This document shows, in pieces, positions 45,231-54,368 of a stretch of DNA of 64,000 nucleotides. A program made the position numbers and the translations under genes. The DNA is from Streptomyces sp. NBC_01237. GTDB taxonomy: Bacteria; Actinomycetota; Actinomycetes; Streptomycetales; Streptomycetaceae. Location: assembly GCF_035917275.1 (NCBI RefSeq), contig NZ_CP108509.1:682001-746000 (forward strand). The letters are read 5' to 3'. The first letter of the stretch is position 1. The number at the start of each line of letters is the position of its first letter. Under the pieces are notes generated by a model. It was not told where the DNA came from. It ran no database searches and worked only from the letters and a program-made list of their open reading frames with translations.

Positions 45231-45917
45231 TCAGCCTGCGAAGCCGCGCCACTCAGCCGTGGCGTTGATGTTGGCGTCGGCCTCCCGGGCGGCTGCGGCC
45301 GGGTCGCGGCCGCGCAGGGCGGCTACCAGGTCCTCGTGCCCGGCGGGGTCCGCTCCATCGAATCCGGGCAGCTCCCAGAATTCGGACATCGAGGCGCGCA
45401 GCGGTTCGGCGAGATTGCGGTACAGCTCGGCGAGTAGTGCGTTGCCCGCAGCGTCGACGATACGGGTGTGAAACTCCCAATCTGCGGCGAGCCAGCCTTC
45501 GAAGTCCTTGGCCGTCCAGGCTTCGGCGCGGCGCTCCAGCGTCGCGGTCAGGGCGGCCAGGTCCTTGTCGGTGGCGCGGGTGGCGGCAAGGTGGGCGGCC
45601 TGGCCTTCCAGGGCGGCGCGGACTTCGAGAAGTTCGGTGGAGGCCTGGTCCGCGTAGAGGCGCTGGACCGCTCCGGAGAGCTCGCTGGTTGCCCGCACGT
45701 AGGTGCCGTCGCCCTGGCGGACTTCCAGGAGACCGGCGTGGGCCAGGGCGCGGACGGCTTCGCGGACGGTGCCGCGGGCGACCTGAAGCTGGCGCATCAG
45801 CTCGGGTTCCGGCGGGATCCGGGTGCCCACGGGCCACTCGCCGGCCGTGATCTGTCGGCGGAGCGTGCCGAGCACCTCGGCGGACAACGTGGGGCGGCGT
45901 GCCGGTTCCAGGCTCAT
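45231..45917 (-). CDS. FadR-type GntR transcriptional regulator
   Basis: 228 residues from ATG at 45915-45917 (an upstream ATG at 45932 is also possible). Winged helix: EVLGTLRRQITAGEWPVGTR, VARGTVREAVRALAHAGLLE, VRQGDGTYV. FCD effector domain follows with conserved metal-binding Asp/His positions (DWEFHTRIVDAAGN, GHEDLVAALRGRD). Divergent from the MFS gene with a 59-bp gap that carries a palindrome, so it most likely represses that transporter. Confidence 0.87.
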   Translation of the reverse strand: MSLEPARRPTLSAEVLGTLRRQITAGEWPVGTRIPPEPELMRQLQVARGTVREAVRALAHAGLLEVRQGDGTYVRATSELSGAVQRLYADQASTELLEVRAALEGQAAHLAATRATDKDLAALTATLERRAEAWTAKDFEGWLAADWEFHTRIVDAAGNALLAELYRNLAEPLRASMSEFWELPGFDGADPAGHEDLVAALRGRDPAAAAREADANINATAEWRGFAG

Positions 45918-45955
45918 GCAAGCATCATACATTGGATGATTTGACCTTTAAACAT

Positions 45956-45972
45956 CAAACGTTTTACGTTTG
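45956..45972. promoter_or_regulatory. Palindrome between the GntR and MFS genes
   Basis: CAAACGT-TTT-ACGTTTG, ending 4 nt before the MFS ATG at 45977. The MFS gene has no ribosome-binding site in its place, so the transcript may be leaderless and the palindrome an operator. Confidence 0.55.
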
Positions 45973-45976
45973 CGTC

Positions 45977-47182
45977 ATGACTGAGACCACCTTCACCTCT
46001 CGCGAGCCCCTCGGACGTACCCGCGCCACCTGGCTCGCCGGAGCGGGCGTGGTGCTCATCGCACTCAACCTCCGCCTCGGCATCAGCAGCGCCTCCGTAC
46101 TGCTCGACGCCCTGCGGACCGACCTCGGCTTCGGCTCGGCGGCCGCCGCCTCGCTGCCTGCCCTGCCGACCCTGAGCTTCGCCGCCGCCGGGTTCTTCAC
46201 CGGCCGCATCGTCAAACGGCTCGGGGCCGAGCCAACCGTGCTGCTCGCGCTCGCGGCGCTTGCCGCCGGGCTCACCGTCCGCGGCATCCCCACCACCTGG
46301 GCACTCCTCGGCGGAACCGTCCTTGGCATGTCCGGGCTCGCGCTGTGCAACGTCCTGCTGCCGGCCCTGCTCCGGGCCCACTACCCGGCCAAGGTCGCCC
46401 TGCTCACCGGCGTGTACACGACCGTGATGGCGCTCGGCTCGACGCTGGGCGCTGCTGTGGCCGTGCCGCTGGCCGCATGGGTGGGCTCGCCCTCCCTGGG
46501 CCTGGCCGTGTGGGCGCTGCCCGCGCTGCTCACCACCCTGGTGTGGGCGTTCGTACGGGCTCCCTCGGCCCGGTCCGGGTCGGCCTCAGATGCTTGCGGG
46601 GCGCAGTACGTATCGCCGTGGGCGATGGCGCGGACCCGGCTGGGGGCGCTGGTGAGCACGTACTTCGCACTCCAGGCGCTGAACTGCTACGCCATCATCG
46701 GCTGGCTGCCCACGATGCTGTCCGCACAAGGCATGTCGCACGGCGCCGCGGGCGGCATTCTCGCGGTCTCTCAGGCGGTCGGGATTCCCGCGACCTTCCT
46801 GGTCCTCGCCTTCGCACGCGCGCCGGGCCGGCTACGGCCCGCCTTCCTGGTGATCTCCGCGTCCATGCTCGCCGGATTCACCGGACTCCTCATCGCCCCC
46901 GTGGCCATGCCAGTTGTATGGGCCGTGCTGGTCGGGCTGGGACTGTGCTCCTTCCCGCTGGTACTCGCCGTGATCGGCAACAGCGGCAGCAGCCCCGCCG
47001 AGACCACCGCCCTGTCCAGCCTGTCCCAGTCCCTCGGATATCTGGTCGCCGCCCTCGGCCCCTTCGCCGTCGGCCTGCTGCACAGCGCCTCCGGCAACTG
47101 GACCCTGCCGATGGCGGCACTGCTCGTCACCGCGGCCGCACAGCTCGTCGTCGGGACGGCGCTCTCCACCCGCCGACACTGA
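45977..47182 (+). CDS. CynX-type MFS transporter
   Basis: 401 residues with about 12 membrane segments. Reads VVLIALNLRLGISSASVLLD, FFTGRIVKRLGAEPTVLLAL, LNCYAIIGWLPTMLSAQGMS and AETTALSSLSQSLGYLVAAL, typical of the cyanate/nitroimidazole-type CynX subfamily. Substrate not determinable. Partner of the divergent GntR regulator. Confidence 0.85.
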   Translation: MTETTFTSREPLGRTRATWLAGAGVVLIALNLRLGISSASVLLDALRTDLGFGSAAAASLPALPTLSFAAAGFFTGRIVKRLGAEPTVLLALAALAAGLTVRGIPTTWALLGGTVLGMSGLALCNVLLPALLRAHYPAKVALLTGVYTTVMALGSTLGAAVAVPLAAWVGSPSLGLAVWALPALLTTLVWAFVRAPSARSGSASDACGAQYVSPWAMARTRLGALVSTYFALQALNCYAIIGWLPTMLSAQGMSHGAAGGILAVSQAVGIPATFLVLAFARAPGRLRPAFLVISASMLAGFTGLLIAPVAMPVVWAVLVGLGLCSFPLVLAVIGNSGSSPAETTALSSLSQSLGYLVAALGPFAVGLLHSASGNWTLPMAALLVTAAAQLVVGTALSTRRH

Positions 47183-47449
47183 CCTGCGGAACCCGGGCAT
47201 CTTGGCACGTCGCCCCGCTGCGGGCCCGCTGGCCGGCGCCGCCAGCTACACCTGCCAGCACTGCGCGAGTGTGTGGTCTACGGATGGCACCCGAGGCCGC
47301 CAGGCAAGCGCCTCACACCTGATCGCGTGCTGGCCGGAATGGGGGCAGTACTCACCCCAAGGAAGGACTGCACAGCTCACGCGTCCGCAGGCTCCCCGGC
47401 CTGCTTCCCGTCGCCCGTGCTGCGGGCGCCGGGGCCGGGCACCGCGGCC

Positions 47450-47899
47450 TCAGCGAAGTCGAGCCGGGCGGGCCATGTCAGGGTTCACCTCGCCGTACGG
47501 GCGTACGTGGGACCGGAACAGCGGGGTCAGGCCACGCCGGTCGGCAGGCGTGAGAAGTTCGACCCACTCCAGTTCACCGAGGATGTCCTGGAGCATCAGG
47601 GTGTTCGCATAGACCAGGGCCGATTGCAGGATTCGCAGGCACAGCACGAATATCTCCTGCTCATCGCGTCGGTTGGACGCGGTCTCCTCGCCTTGCCATA
47701 GGCGATCACGCGGTTCGCTCCAGTTGAGGACTCCATCATGGAGCGGCTCATCCCCCTCCTTCCGCCGCCCGTCCAGCAGCAGACCCCGCAGATACAGCCC
47801 GCCCTTCACCTGCTGGCCAGCACGCACCAAGGGGGCGAAGACATCCCCGGCGAACTCCTCCAACCGACCCCGACACGCGGCGAGTTCATTCACCCTCAC
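47450..47899 (-). pseudogene. Chimeric transposase remnant: IS701-type N-terminus fused to Tn3-type C-terminus
   Basis: One 149-residue frame. The first ~47 residues (RGRLEEFAGDVFAPLVRAGQ, LYLRGLLLDGRRK) look like the start of an IS701-family transposase. From about residue 75 it matches the Tn3 TnpA C-terminal region (CLRILQSALVYANTLMLQDI, ADRRGLTPLFRSHVRPYGEV), comparable with [19 protein letters not shown] in the TnpA at 13620. Confidence 0.65.
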
Positions 47900-48428
47900 A
47901 CCAGCAGGAAGCCACCGGAGCAGCCACGTGCCCAGAGACGTAACTAGGCCCCACTGGTGCTCTCCGCGCGAGCGGAGGTGAGGCCGCCAGCCTTGGAACC
48001 GTCGGCACCAGTCCGACCGCCAACCAATCTGCGGACGCCAGGTCAGAACTGCTCGGCGGTTTCACCGGCCCCTCCGCCCCTCTCTCACCGAGTGCCCGGC
48101 CTCTGGAGCCAGGCACCAGGCACTCCGGCGTACGGGGCCCCGCCCAAGCCGGGCCGCGACGGTCATCCAGGCCCTCAGCTACCCCGAGATCCGGGCCATT
48201 CGCGGACCAAGCCTCACTCGAAGACCACCAAGGGCCGTGCTTTCGCTGGTCACCAGCGGCGCGGGACGTGTACCACGCGACCGCGAGGAGTGGCCCTCGC
48301 GGTCGCGTTCTCCAAGACCCATGTCCATTGTGTAGAGCATGAGTTGGGATTCCTTGGGCGTCGATGCGGACAAGAGTCCAGCCTCGGTAGCCCATGCACA
48401 AGGTCCTGGGGCTGCCCCCGGGAGTTGG
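47900..48428. other. No gene seen
   Basis: 529 bp. Upstream of the chimeric remnant a few residues in frame (TSLGTWLLRWLPAGV) may belong to the same IS701-like start. Otherwise nothing. Confidence 0.4.
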
Positions 48429-49544
48429 TCAACACCGCGTGTATCGGGCAGGTAGCACCATGCGGGGATTGGGATCGAGGAGCACATCGGCGGGACCGAA
48501 CCGCGCGGCCAGTTCGCGGATCTCGGGGTCCTCGAGAAGGCGGAGGCGGCCGTCTTCAATGAAGGGTGTGCCGTCGACGGTGATGGTCGGCTTGTCGAAC
48601 TGGCAGTCGCAGTGGGCGTGTCCCGGCCCGCTACGGTCAGGCTCCCCCTCCTCGGTCAGGGCGTCCAGGCCAAGGTAGAACGCACCGGCGTGCTTCTCCC
48701 GTTCGAACTGGGCGCCACCGCTTGAGCGCACTTTCGGGTTGAGTCCGATCAGCGCGTGCCGCAGGTAGTAGCCCCTGGGTGAATAGTGACGGAGCTCGGT
48801 GGCGGCAGTCTCGCCCTCGATCGCTGTTACCACGTTGTCGGTGAGTTCGATCGCGGTGCGCTCGGCCGGTGTGCCGGTGACGGTGGATTCCTCGATGACC
48901 AGCAGCCCGTCGGTGCGGTTGGGGTAGAAGTTGACACCACCGTAAGGGAAGGGCCGCCACATTCCAGCGGTGAGGGGAGCGTGATGACCACTGGTGGCGA
49001 AGTCACGGAAGGTCACATCGGTTCCTGCAGCGGTGGTTACCCGGATCTCGTCGGCTGCGGCGAGTTGCGCGGTCGCCTTGGCTTCCAGGGCGAAATACAG
49101 CTCCAGCGGGAAGCGGGCACCCGTGGCCAGAGCCGACGCGGTCGCGGTCTGGTGCAGTGAGAGGAACCGGGCCTTGCGCTTGGCGACCTCGTCGAAGAAC
49201 AGGCGGTCGCTGTGCACCTCACCCCACCATGTGCAGGAGAGCACCACATCGGCCTCGGCGTGGATGGCCGACAGCATGGGCGATGGCCCCTCGGAGTCCC
49301 AGCCACCCGCGCTGAACGGGGGGACGGCCAGAACGTGCACCTCGGCGCTGCGATAGGCGGCAGCTGCCGCCAGTGCCTGCACCACCACAGGGTCCACCGA
49401 GTTCTCCGTCAGGATCAGCACCTGTTCGCCGGCGGCAACGGCGGTGTACTCCATGACGTTATAGGCGCCGGGCATGAGTTCGGTGATGGACAGCGGTGCT
49501 GCCGTGGGAGTGTCCAAATAGCTGAAGCAGGTCGTTCCGTTCAT
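48429..49544 (-). CDS. NicX/M29-aminopeptidase-like metalloenzyme
   Basis: 371 residues from ATG at 49542-49544 (AAAGGA upstream). The C-terminal motifs YYLRHALIGLNPKVR, KHAGAFYLGLDAL and GHAHCDCQFDKPTITVDG fit the M29-aminopeptidase fold shared with 2,5-dihydroxypyridine 5,6-dioxygenase (NicX), whose iron is held by two His and an Asp; HCD supplies an H-x-D pair here. It may thus be a ring-cleaving dioxygenase or a hydrolase. The ATG overlaps the stop of the upstream MFS fragment (ATGA), and a GntR gene precedes both, so this was probably a regulated catabolic operon. Confidence 0.68.
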   Translation of the reverse strand: MNGTTCFSYLDTPTAAPLSITELMPGAYNVMEYTAVAAGEQVLILTENSVDPVVVQALAAAAAYRSAEVHVLAVPPFSAGGWDSEGPSPMLSAIHAEADVVLSCTWWGEVHSDRLFFDEVAKRKARFLSLHQTATASALATGARFPLELYFALEAKATAQLAAADEIRVTTAAGTDVTFRDFATSGHHAPLTAGMWRPFPYGGVNFYPNRTDGLLVIEESTVTGTPAERTAIELTDNVVTAIEGETAATELRHYSPRGYYLRHALIGLNPKVRSSGGAQFEREKHAGAFYLGLDALTEEGEPDRSGPGHAHCDCQFDKPTITVDGTPFIEDGRLRLLEDPEIRELAARFGPADVLLDPNPRMVLPARYTRC

Positions 49545-50085
49545 GCGGATCGAATCCTTTCCGGTGCCGACTGGGCAGTCGTTGATTGCGGAAGGCGGAG
49601 GGTGCCATCGACTCCAAGGCCGAAGAGGCCCTGAACGAGGGGCAGCGTGACAAGAAGGGCGAGCGGGACAGTCCACTCACCGGCGAGGTCGTGGGCTGAG
49701 CCGAACAGCAAGGGCCCAACGGCGGCCATGAGGTGGCCGACGCTTTGGGCCGTGCCGCACAGTGCGGCGGCCTGGGACGCGTCGGCGGCACGTCGGCCTT
49801 GGAACGTCAGCGCCAACACCAGGCAGGCGCCGCTGCCAAGGCCGATCAGCGCACTCCACGCGGTCGCCATCTCGGGGGCCAGGAGCAGCCCCGGGTATCC
49901 GGTGGCGCACATCAGTGAACCGCTGACGGCCGGCAGCGATACGTCAGTGAGTTGTCGGGCGAGGATCGGCACGGCACTGCTGGAGACCGGACCGGTCGCC
50001 TGGAGCAGGAACAACTGCCGGTCGGCGGCGCCTCCGAGGGCGCCGTGGTCGTACACGATGTGGGGTAACCACGCGTTCGTGGTGT
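49541..50085 (-). pseudogene. CynX-type MFS transporter, C-terminal fragment
   Basis: Reads FHTTNAWLPHIVYDHGALGG to SVGHLMAAVGPLLFGSAHDL, about six membrane segments, similar in plan to the second half of the 45977-47182 transporter. The N-terminal half is gone at about 50085. Overlaps the NicX-like gene by ATGA. Confidence 0.72.
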
Positions 50086-50164
50086 GGAAACCGAGGGACC
50101 GCTGCCCCGTGAACCGCCTGCCCCGCTCAGGGGGGTCGGTGGATGTTACGGGCCAGTTGGAGCG

Positions 50165-50890
50165 TCAGCGCCCTTCGGAACAATCACGCTCATGCGCCCC
50201 CTCCTGCCCCGGCGCGGCGCGGCTGCTGATCCGCACGAGCGTGGAGGCGGCGGAGCGGGCAGCCACCGCGTCTCCCGCCGCAATGGCCTCTACGAGGGTG
50301 GTGTGCCAGTGGTCGTGTTCGGCGGCGATATCACTGCTCCAGGTCAGCCCGGCCACCGCTGCGGCCAGCGCGCTCCCCAAGTGCTTGTAGACCTCGGCAA
50401 GCAACCTGTTCCCGCCTGCTTCCACCACCGCCAGGTGGAATGAGCCATCGACGTCGGCCAACGCGGTCATCTCACCGGCACAGTTGGTCTCCTGCGCCTT
50501 GTGCAGCAGCTCCCGCAATCGCTTCACGTCTGCGCTCGTCCGACGCTGCGCGGCCAGCCCCGCAGCATGCTCCTCCAACACCGCGCGCAGCTCGAAGACA
50601 TCGGACACGTGTGCTGTTGCCGCACGGCGTACCAACACCGCCTCCAACTCGCTGGAGCCCCGGACGTAGGTGCCGTCTCCGGAACGGGCTTCCAGCAGAC
50701 CCAGATGCACCAAAGCGCGCAAGGCCTCTCGCACGGTGTTGCGACTGATTCCCAGAATCGCGACCAATTCGTGTTCGGGAGGTATCCGACTGCCGACCGG
50801 CCAGCGGCCGGAGGCGATCTGCTCCCGTAGTTGATCAGCGGCCTGGGCGGACAGCGTCGCGGCACGGCGCGGCTCTCTCAACCCCTCCAT
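50165..50890 (-). CDS. FadR-type GntR transcriptional regulator
   Basis: 241 residues from ATG at 50888-50890. Winged helix QLREQIASGRWPVGSRIPPE, ISRNTVREALRALVHLGLLE; FCD domain with DVDGSFHLAVVEAGGN and EHDHWHTTLVEAIAAGD. Resembles the 45231-45917 regulator. It precedes the MFS fragment and NicX-like gene on the same strand. Confidence 0.86.
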   Translation of the reverse strand: MEGLREPRRAATLSAQAADQLREQIASGRWPVGSRIPPEHELVAILGISRNTVREALRALVHLGLLEARSGDGTYVRGSSELEAVLVRRAATAHVSDVFELRAVLEEHAAGLAAQRRTSADVKRLRELLHKAQETNCAGEMTALADVDGSFHLAVVEAGGNRLLAEVYKHLGSALAAAVAGLTWSSDIAAEHDHWHTTLVEAIAAGDAVAARSAASTLVRISSRAAPGQEGAHERDCSEGR

Positions 50891-50893
50891 ACA

Positions 50894-50907
50894 AACCTCC
50901 AAAGGTT
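50894..50907. promoter_or_regulatory. Candidate GntR operator
   Basis: AACCT-N4-AGGTT, 3 nt upstream of the regulator's ATG. Suggests autoregulation. Confidence 0.45.
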
Positions 50908-51256
50908 GGACAGCTGTAGGTAAACACATGACGCCCGCCCTACACCAAGGTGACCTGTGTCACATCGCGCGATACGCGGCATCACCTCCCGGCGGGCGAC
51001 TGCTCAGCCCGCTCCATCCGTGACGGAACCTCTCCGCGTGTGCCGGGCTCCGCACGGGGGCGCCCATGCGGTCATGGCCGAACTACTGGGCAGCCGACCG
51101 GACATCGGCCCGATGGCTTCAGGCGTCTCCTTCACCCGCGGCGCCACCGAGACCAGCAACCTGAGCATCGCCACCCGGCCGGGACGGGGCACCATCAGCC
51201 ACGTGACCAACCTCAGCTCCGCCCCGGCCGGCTCAGCCCCTACCCGACTGAGCACG
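50908..51256. other. Upstream region of the acetyltransferase gene
   Basis: About 350 bp. The acetyltransferase frame stays open through it (ATETSNLSIATRPGRGTISH) but the translated sequence matches nothing I know; it may be part of a longer protein or non-coding. Confidence 0.35.
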
Positions 51257-51718
51257 GTGCCCTACGACCACCCCGACGCGCACCACCTCACCCGAGCCCT
51301 GCATCTCGGCCAGGTCGCGACCTACGGATTCGCCGAAGACCCCGGAGAGACCCCCGCCGCACAGTTCGACCCGCCGCAGGGCCTGTTCCTCATAGCCCAC
51401 CACGACGGGGGCGCCGTCGGTTGTGGTGGGATCCGCCTCCTCGACGCGGAAACAGCGGAGATCAAGCGCATGTACGTGAAAGAGAGCGCACGCGGAAACG
51501 GCCTTGGCAGGCGCATCCTCGAATACCTGGAGCGCCACGCTGCCGTCAACGGCGCCACACAGCTCCTGCTGGAAACCGGATTCCGTAATCACGACGCCCT
51601 GGCGCTCTACCAACGCTGCGGGTACACACCACGCTCCTCGTACGTACCCGGACGAGACCCAAGGGTGAACCGCGCCCTGACGAAGCGGCTCGGTTTCCCC
51701 GACCGTAGGGTCTCGTAG
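51257..51718 (+). CDS. GNAT-family N-acetyltransferase
   Basis: 153 residues if GTG at 51257 is the start; the frame opens earlier, so a longer form is possible. Acetyl-CoA-binding motif: AEIKRMYVKESARGNGLGRR, in which RGNGLGRR is the R/Q-x-x-G-x-G/A loop, followed by LLLETGFRNHDALALYQRCG and Y. Substrate unknown. Confidence 0.75.
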   Translation: MPYDHPDAHHLTRALHLGQVATYGFAEDPGETPAAQFDPPQGLFLIAHHDGGAVGCGGIRLLDAETAEIKRMYVKESARGNGLGRRILEYLERHAAVNGATQLLLETGFRNHDALALYQRCGYTPRSSYVPGRDPRVNRALTKRLGFPDRRVS

Positions 51719-51932
51719 GGCAGCACGCGGACACGGAAGACCTGCCGCTCCGTAGGCTGCGCGTCAGATGGGCATTGCCACACGCTCCGGCCGAAACCGC
51801 CACCGCCCACTCCCCTGGGGCTGTCGGCACGTCCCCATCCGGCCGATATCCGACGGCGGTCCGGTCCTCCCGCCAGCCGTTTCACCCACTGTCCCGCTCC
51901 CGGGCAGGCACGCTGTCGATTGCGCGCCGGAT

Positions 51933-52481
51933 TCAGGGCGTGGGTGTGGAGGTGATGGTGCTGGTGTCGTCGCACGTGCCGGTCGGCAGGACCACCTTCG
52001 CAGCGACGGCGTCGGCCCATCGGTCGTCATCGGCCGCACCGGTCGCGCGCTCCGCACCCCATACCCAGCGGCCGCCGCTTTCCACCTGGTCGAGAACGGC
52101 GACGGCGTAGCGCCGTCCGGAGGTGAGCGGCTGGTATACGGGTTCGTCGGTGGTGTAGGTGTGCTGGGCGGTACGGGTGACGGACTGGGCGAGTGTGAGG
52201 GTGTCCTGCGTGCTGCCCTTGAGGGTCTTCTCCACAGTCAGAGTGACGACCTGGACGCCTGTCGCGGGGTCTGCGGTGTCAGGGGTGTAGCGGGTGGGGC
52301 CCGTAACCGTGCCGATGACGACGGTTGGGGCGTGTGCGGCGACGTACTCAGGGGTGCTGGCGAGCGGGGCACACAGGGACGAGACGGTGACCTCACCGTC
52401 GGTCAGGGCTGCGTAGGTACCGGCGGCCGCGGTGAGGGCGAGGCCGGCGGAAACGGCGGTGATCCAGGCGTGCTTGCGCAT
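51933..52481 (-). CDS. Secreted hypothetical protein
   Basis: 182 residues from ATG at 52479-52481 with GGAGCTGAC upstream. Signal peptide MRKHAWITAVSAGLALTAAA; the mature domain (VVIGTVTGPTRYTPDTADPA, VVTLTVEKTLKGSTQDTLTL, YQPLTSGRRYAVAVL) looks beta-rich and ends in a Thr/Pro tail. Two nucleotides after the stop of the metalloprotease gene, so co-transcribed with it. Confidence 0.68.
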   Translation of the reverse strand: MRKHAWITAVSAGLALTAAAGTYAALTDGEVTVSSLCAPLASTPEYVAAHAPTVVIGTVTGPTRYTPDTADPATGVQVVTLTVEKTLKGSTQDTLTLAQSVTRTAQHTYTTDEPVYQPLTSGRRYAVAVLDQVESGGRWVWGAERATGAADDDRWADAVAAKVVLPTGTCDDTSTITSTPTP

Positions 52482-52482
52482 G

Positions 52483-53070
52483 TCAGCTCCATAGCCTGCG
52501 GTAGTTGGCCTTGTCGACGGCCTGGGGGGTGGTGACGGGAGGCATGGCGATGTTGGTCCACATCAGCGACAGGAAGCGGTCGGCTTTGTGGCACAGGCCG
52601 AGGGCGTGCCCGAGTTCGTGGGCAGCTGCGGAATTCTGATAGGCGCGGCTCCGCCCCTTCATCTTGCCGCGGTTGAACTTGATGTGGTCGGTAGCCGCGG
52701 TTCCTGAGTCGCGTACGTACTGGGCCACTGGCGCGCGGTCTCCGCGACCGCCGTCGTAGTCGCGGAATTCGAGGTCGTTGACGGTGGCGGCGGAGTCGGG
52801 GCGGAGCTCGATCGTGGCACCGGAGAACTGCCATGCCTTGAGGGCATGCTTGCGCGGGCCGTCGTAGCGGGTGTTCTCCGTCCAGCGGATCTCGCCGTCA
52901 TCGACAGCGGACTCGCCCGCGCGTTCGCGTTCGCCACCGACACAGGGCGCCGGGACGACCGCCCGGTACTGGTGTGCGGACGCGGAAGGCGGGGGCAGCG
53001 CGAGGAACACCGTGGCGATCACGGCGGCCACATTCGGCACGGTACGGATACGAGTCGTCACACTGGGCAA
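52483..53070 (-). CDS. Secreted zinc metalloprotease, snapalysin/M10-like
   Basis: 195 residues; TTG at 53070 or GTG at 53061. Signal peptide about 1-32 (VAAVIATVFLALPPPSASA). The zinc site is HELGHALGLCH (HExxHxxGxxH) followed by KADRFLSLMWTN, whose Met may form the Met-turn. Small secreted metalloproteases of this kind are common in Streptomyces. The downstream secreted protein could be a substrate, inhibitor or partner (inference). Confidence 0.78.
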   Translation of the reverse strand: MPSVTTRIRTVPNVAAVIATVFLALPPPSASAHQYRAVVPAPCVGGERERAGESAVDDGEIRWTENTRYDGPRKHALKAWQFSGATIELRPDSAATVNDLEFRDYDGGRGDRAPVAQYVRDSGTAATDHIKFNRGKMKGRSRAYQNSAAAHELGHALGLCHKADRFLSLMWTNIAMPPVTTPQAVDKANYRRLWS

Positions 53071-53332
53071 TCATATGGGTTGCGGAGTGCCCGCCGCACG
53101 CGGCCGGTTCACTCCAGGACGAGGTCGGCCCCGAAGGGGCTGCGCTCCGTCTGCCGCACTCCTCCGCACCACGCGACAACCGTGCACGACGTCGTTCCGA
53201 TGCCGCTCAACGTCCGACCGGACGCCCGGTGTTCGCGGGGTCCCTGACTTCTCCGTCGTCACCGGCGCACATGTTCCGACGCTCCGGGCATGGGGAGGTG
53301 ACACCCCCGACTCCCGCTGTCAGCGGGCTGGG

Positions 53333-53914
53333 TTACCCGTTCGCCGGTGCCTTCCATGCCGTATTCAGCAGCGCATGCACCTGTTGGACCAGGTGGCCGA
53401 CGGCCCGGGTGCCGTCCAGGACCAGGTCGGCGGCTTCCCGCAGCGGAGCGACGTGCCGGGTGTGCGCGTCCCGGCCGTGCGCCAGGTATCCGCGCAGGCC
53501 GATCTCCGGGTCCGCCCCGTCGCTGATCTTCCGCAGAGTCTTCCTCGCGAGGCGCAGGTCGGCGGGGGTGTTGACGTAGATGCTCCAGCGAGCCACGGAC
53601 GTCAGGGCGGGCAACAGTGCGAAGGTGCCCTCGACCACGAGGATCCGGGTGTCGGGGCACACCGCCGCATCCATGGAGTCCTGGACGCAACCCCAGTCGA
53701 TGGAGTCGGGGTCGCTGTAATTGATGACGAGACCGGGCCTGTTGATCGCTGGGACGAGGGGCGCCCGGCCGCGGTCGGTGTGGAAGCAGTGGTCGAGGTG
53801 GACGACCCGGGTCCCGGGCCGGGTCATGGCCACCTCGGTGGCCACGGTGGTCTTCCCCGATCCGGCGCCGCCTCCGATGAGGAGTACCGGTACGGGCAGG
53901 GCTGACAGCGGCAT
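53333..53914 (-). CDS. Uridine-kinase-like P-loop kinase
   Basis: 193 residues from ATG at 53912-53914 with GGGAGGCGAC upstream. Walker A LIGGGAGSGKTTVA, VVHLDHCFHTDRG with the substrate-binding Asp, INYSDPDSIDWGCV, and ILVVEGTFALLP as Walker B-like strand. Fits the uridine/pantothenate kinase superfamily; the sugar- or nucleoside substrate is unknown. Confidence 0.75.
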   Translation of the reverse strand: MPLSALPVPVLLIGGGAGSGKTTVATEVAMTRPGTRVVHLDHCFHTDRGRAPLVPAINRPGLVINYSDPDSIDWGCVQDSMDAAVCPDTRILVVEGTFALLPALTSVARWSIYVNTPADLRLARKTLRKISDGADPEIGLRGYLAHGRDAHTRHVAPLREAADLVLDGTRAVGHLVQQVHALLNTAWKAPANG

Positions 53915-54368
53915 GTCGCCTCCCTGGGGTGGTGGGAAGCGACAGCGTAGAGACCGGACAGCCCGTGCCATGACCTGCGTGGTGCGGAGTTGACGACTAC
54001 GAACGGCGGCGGCAGCCGGAAAAGGGACGTACCGGGGATCGGTCCGACAGCCGTGTCGGGAGTGTGGGACGCGAGCGCTATCGCGGGATCGGGCGCGAGG
54101 ACGGTGCCCGTCCTGGAGGCGCCGCTGCGACGCGCCGGCTCCCCGGCACCCGAGCCGGCCCCGCCGCCGGCTGTCCCCCGGGGCGCTGCCGCACGGCTCG
54201 CCGGGCAATAGTTGCGCCGAACCCCTTGCTGAGGCGATCCGATCTCCCTAATGTGAACCTTCAAATCGCTGGAAGTACCTGCATCAAGCTTTGTTAGGGC
54301 CAATTTTGAACGATCAAATTTCGTGTGCAGTCGAGATCGCCACCCCTGCGACCCCCGGTCGCGGACCG
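53915..54368. other. Promoter region of the alpha-galactoside operon
   Basis: 454 bp without a gene. Contains two LacI-type palindromes: CTTC-N9-GAAG at 54259-54275 and the site at 54305-54318, in a locally AT-richer stretch. Confidence 0.5.
54305..54318. promoter_or_regulatory. Candidate LacI-family operator
   Basis: TTTGA-ACGA-TCAAA, with a central CG as in many LacI operators, 51 bp upstream of the aminotransferase ATG. The LacI gene at 60492 is its likely reader. Confidence 0.5.
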
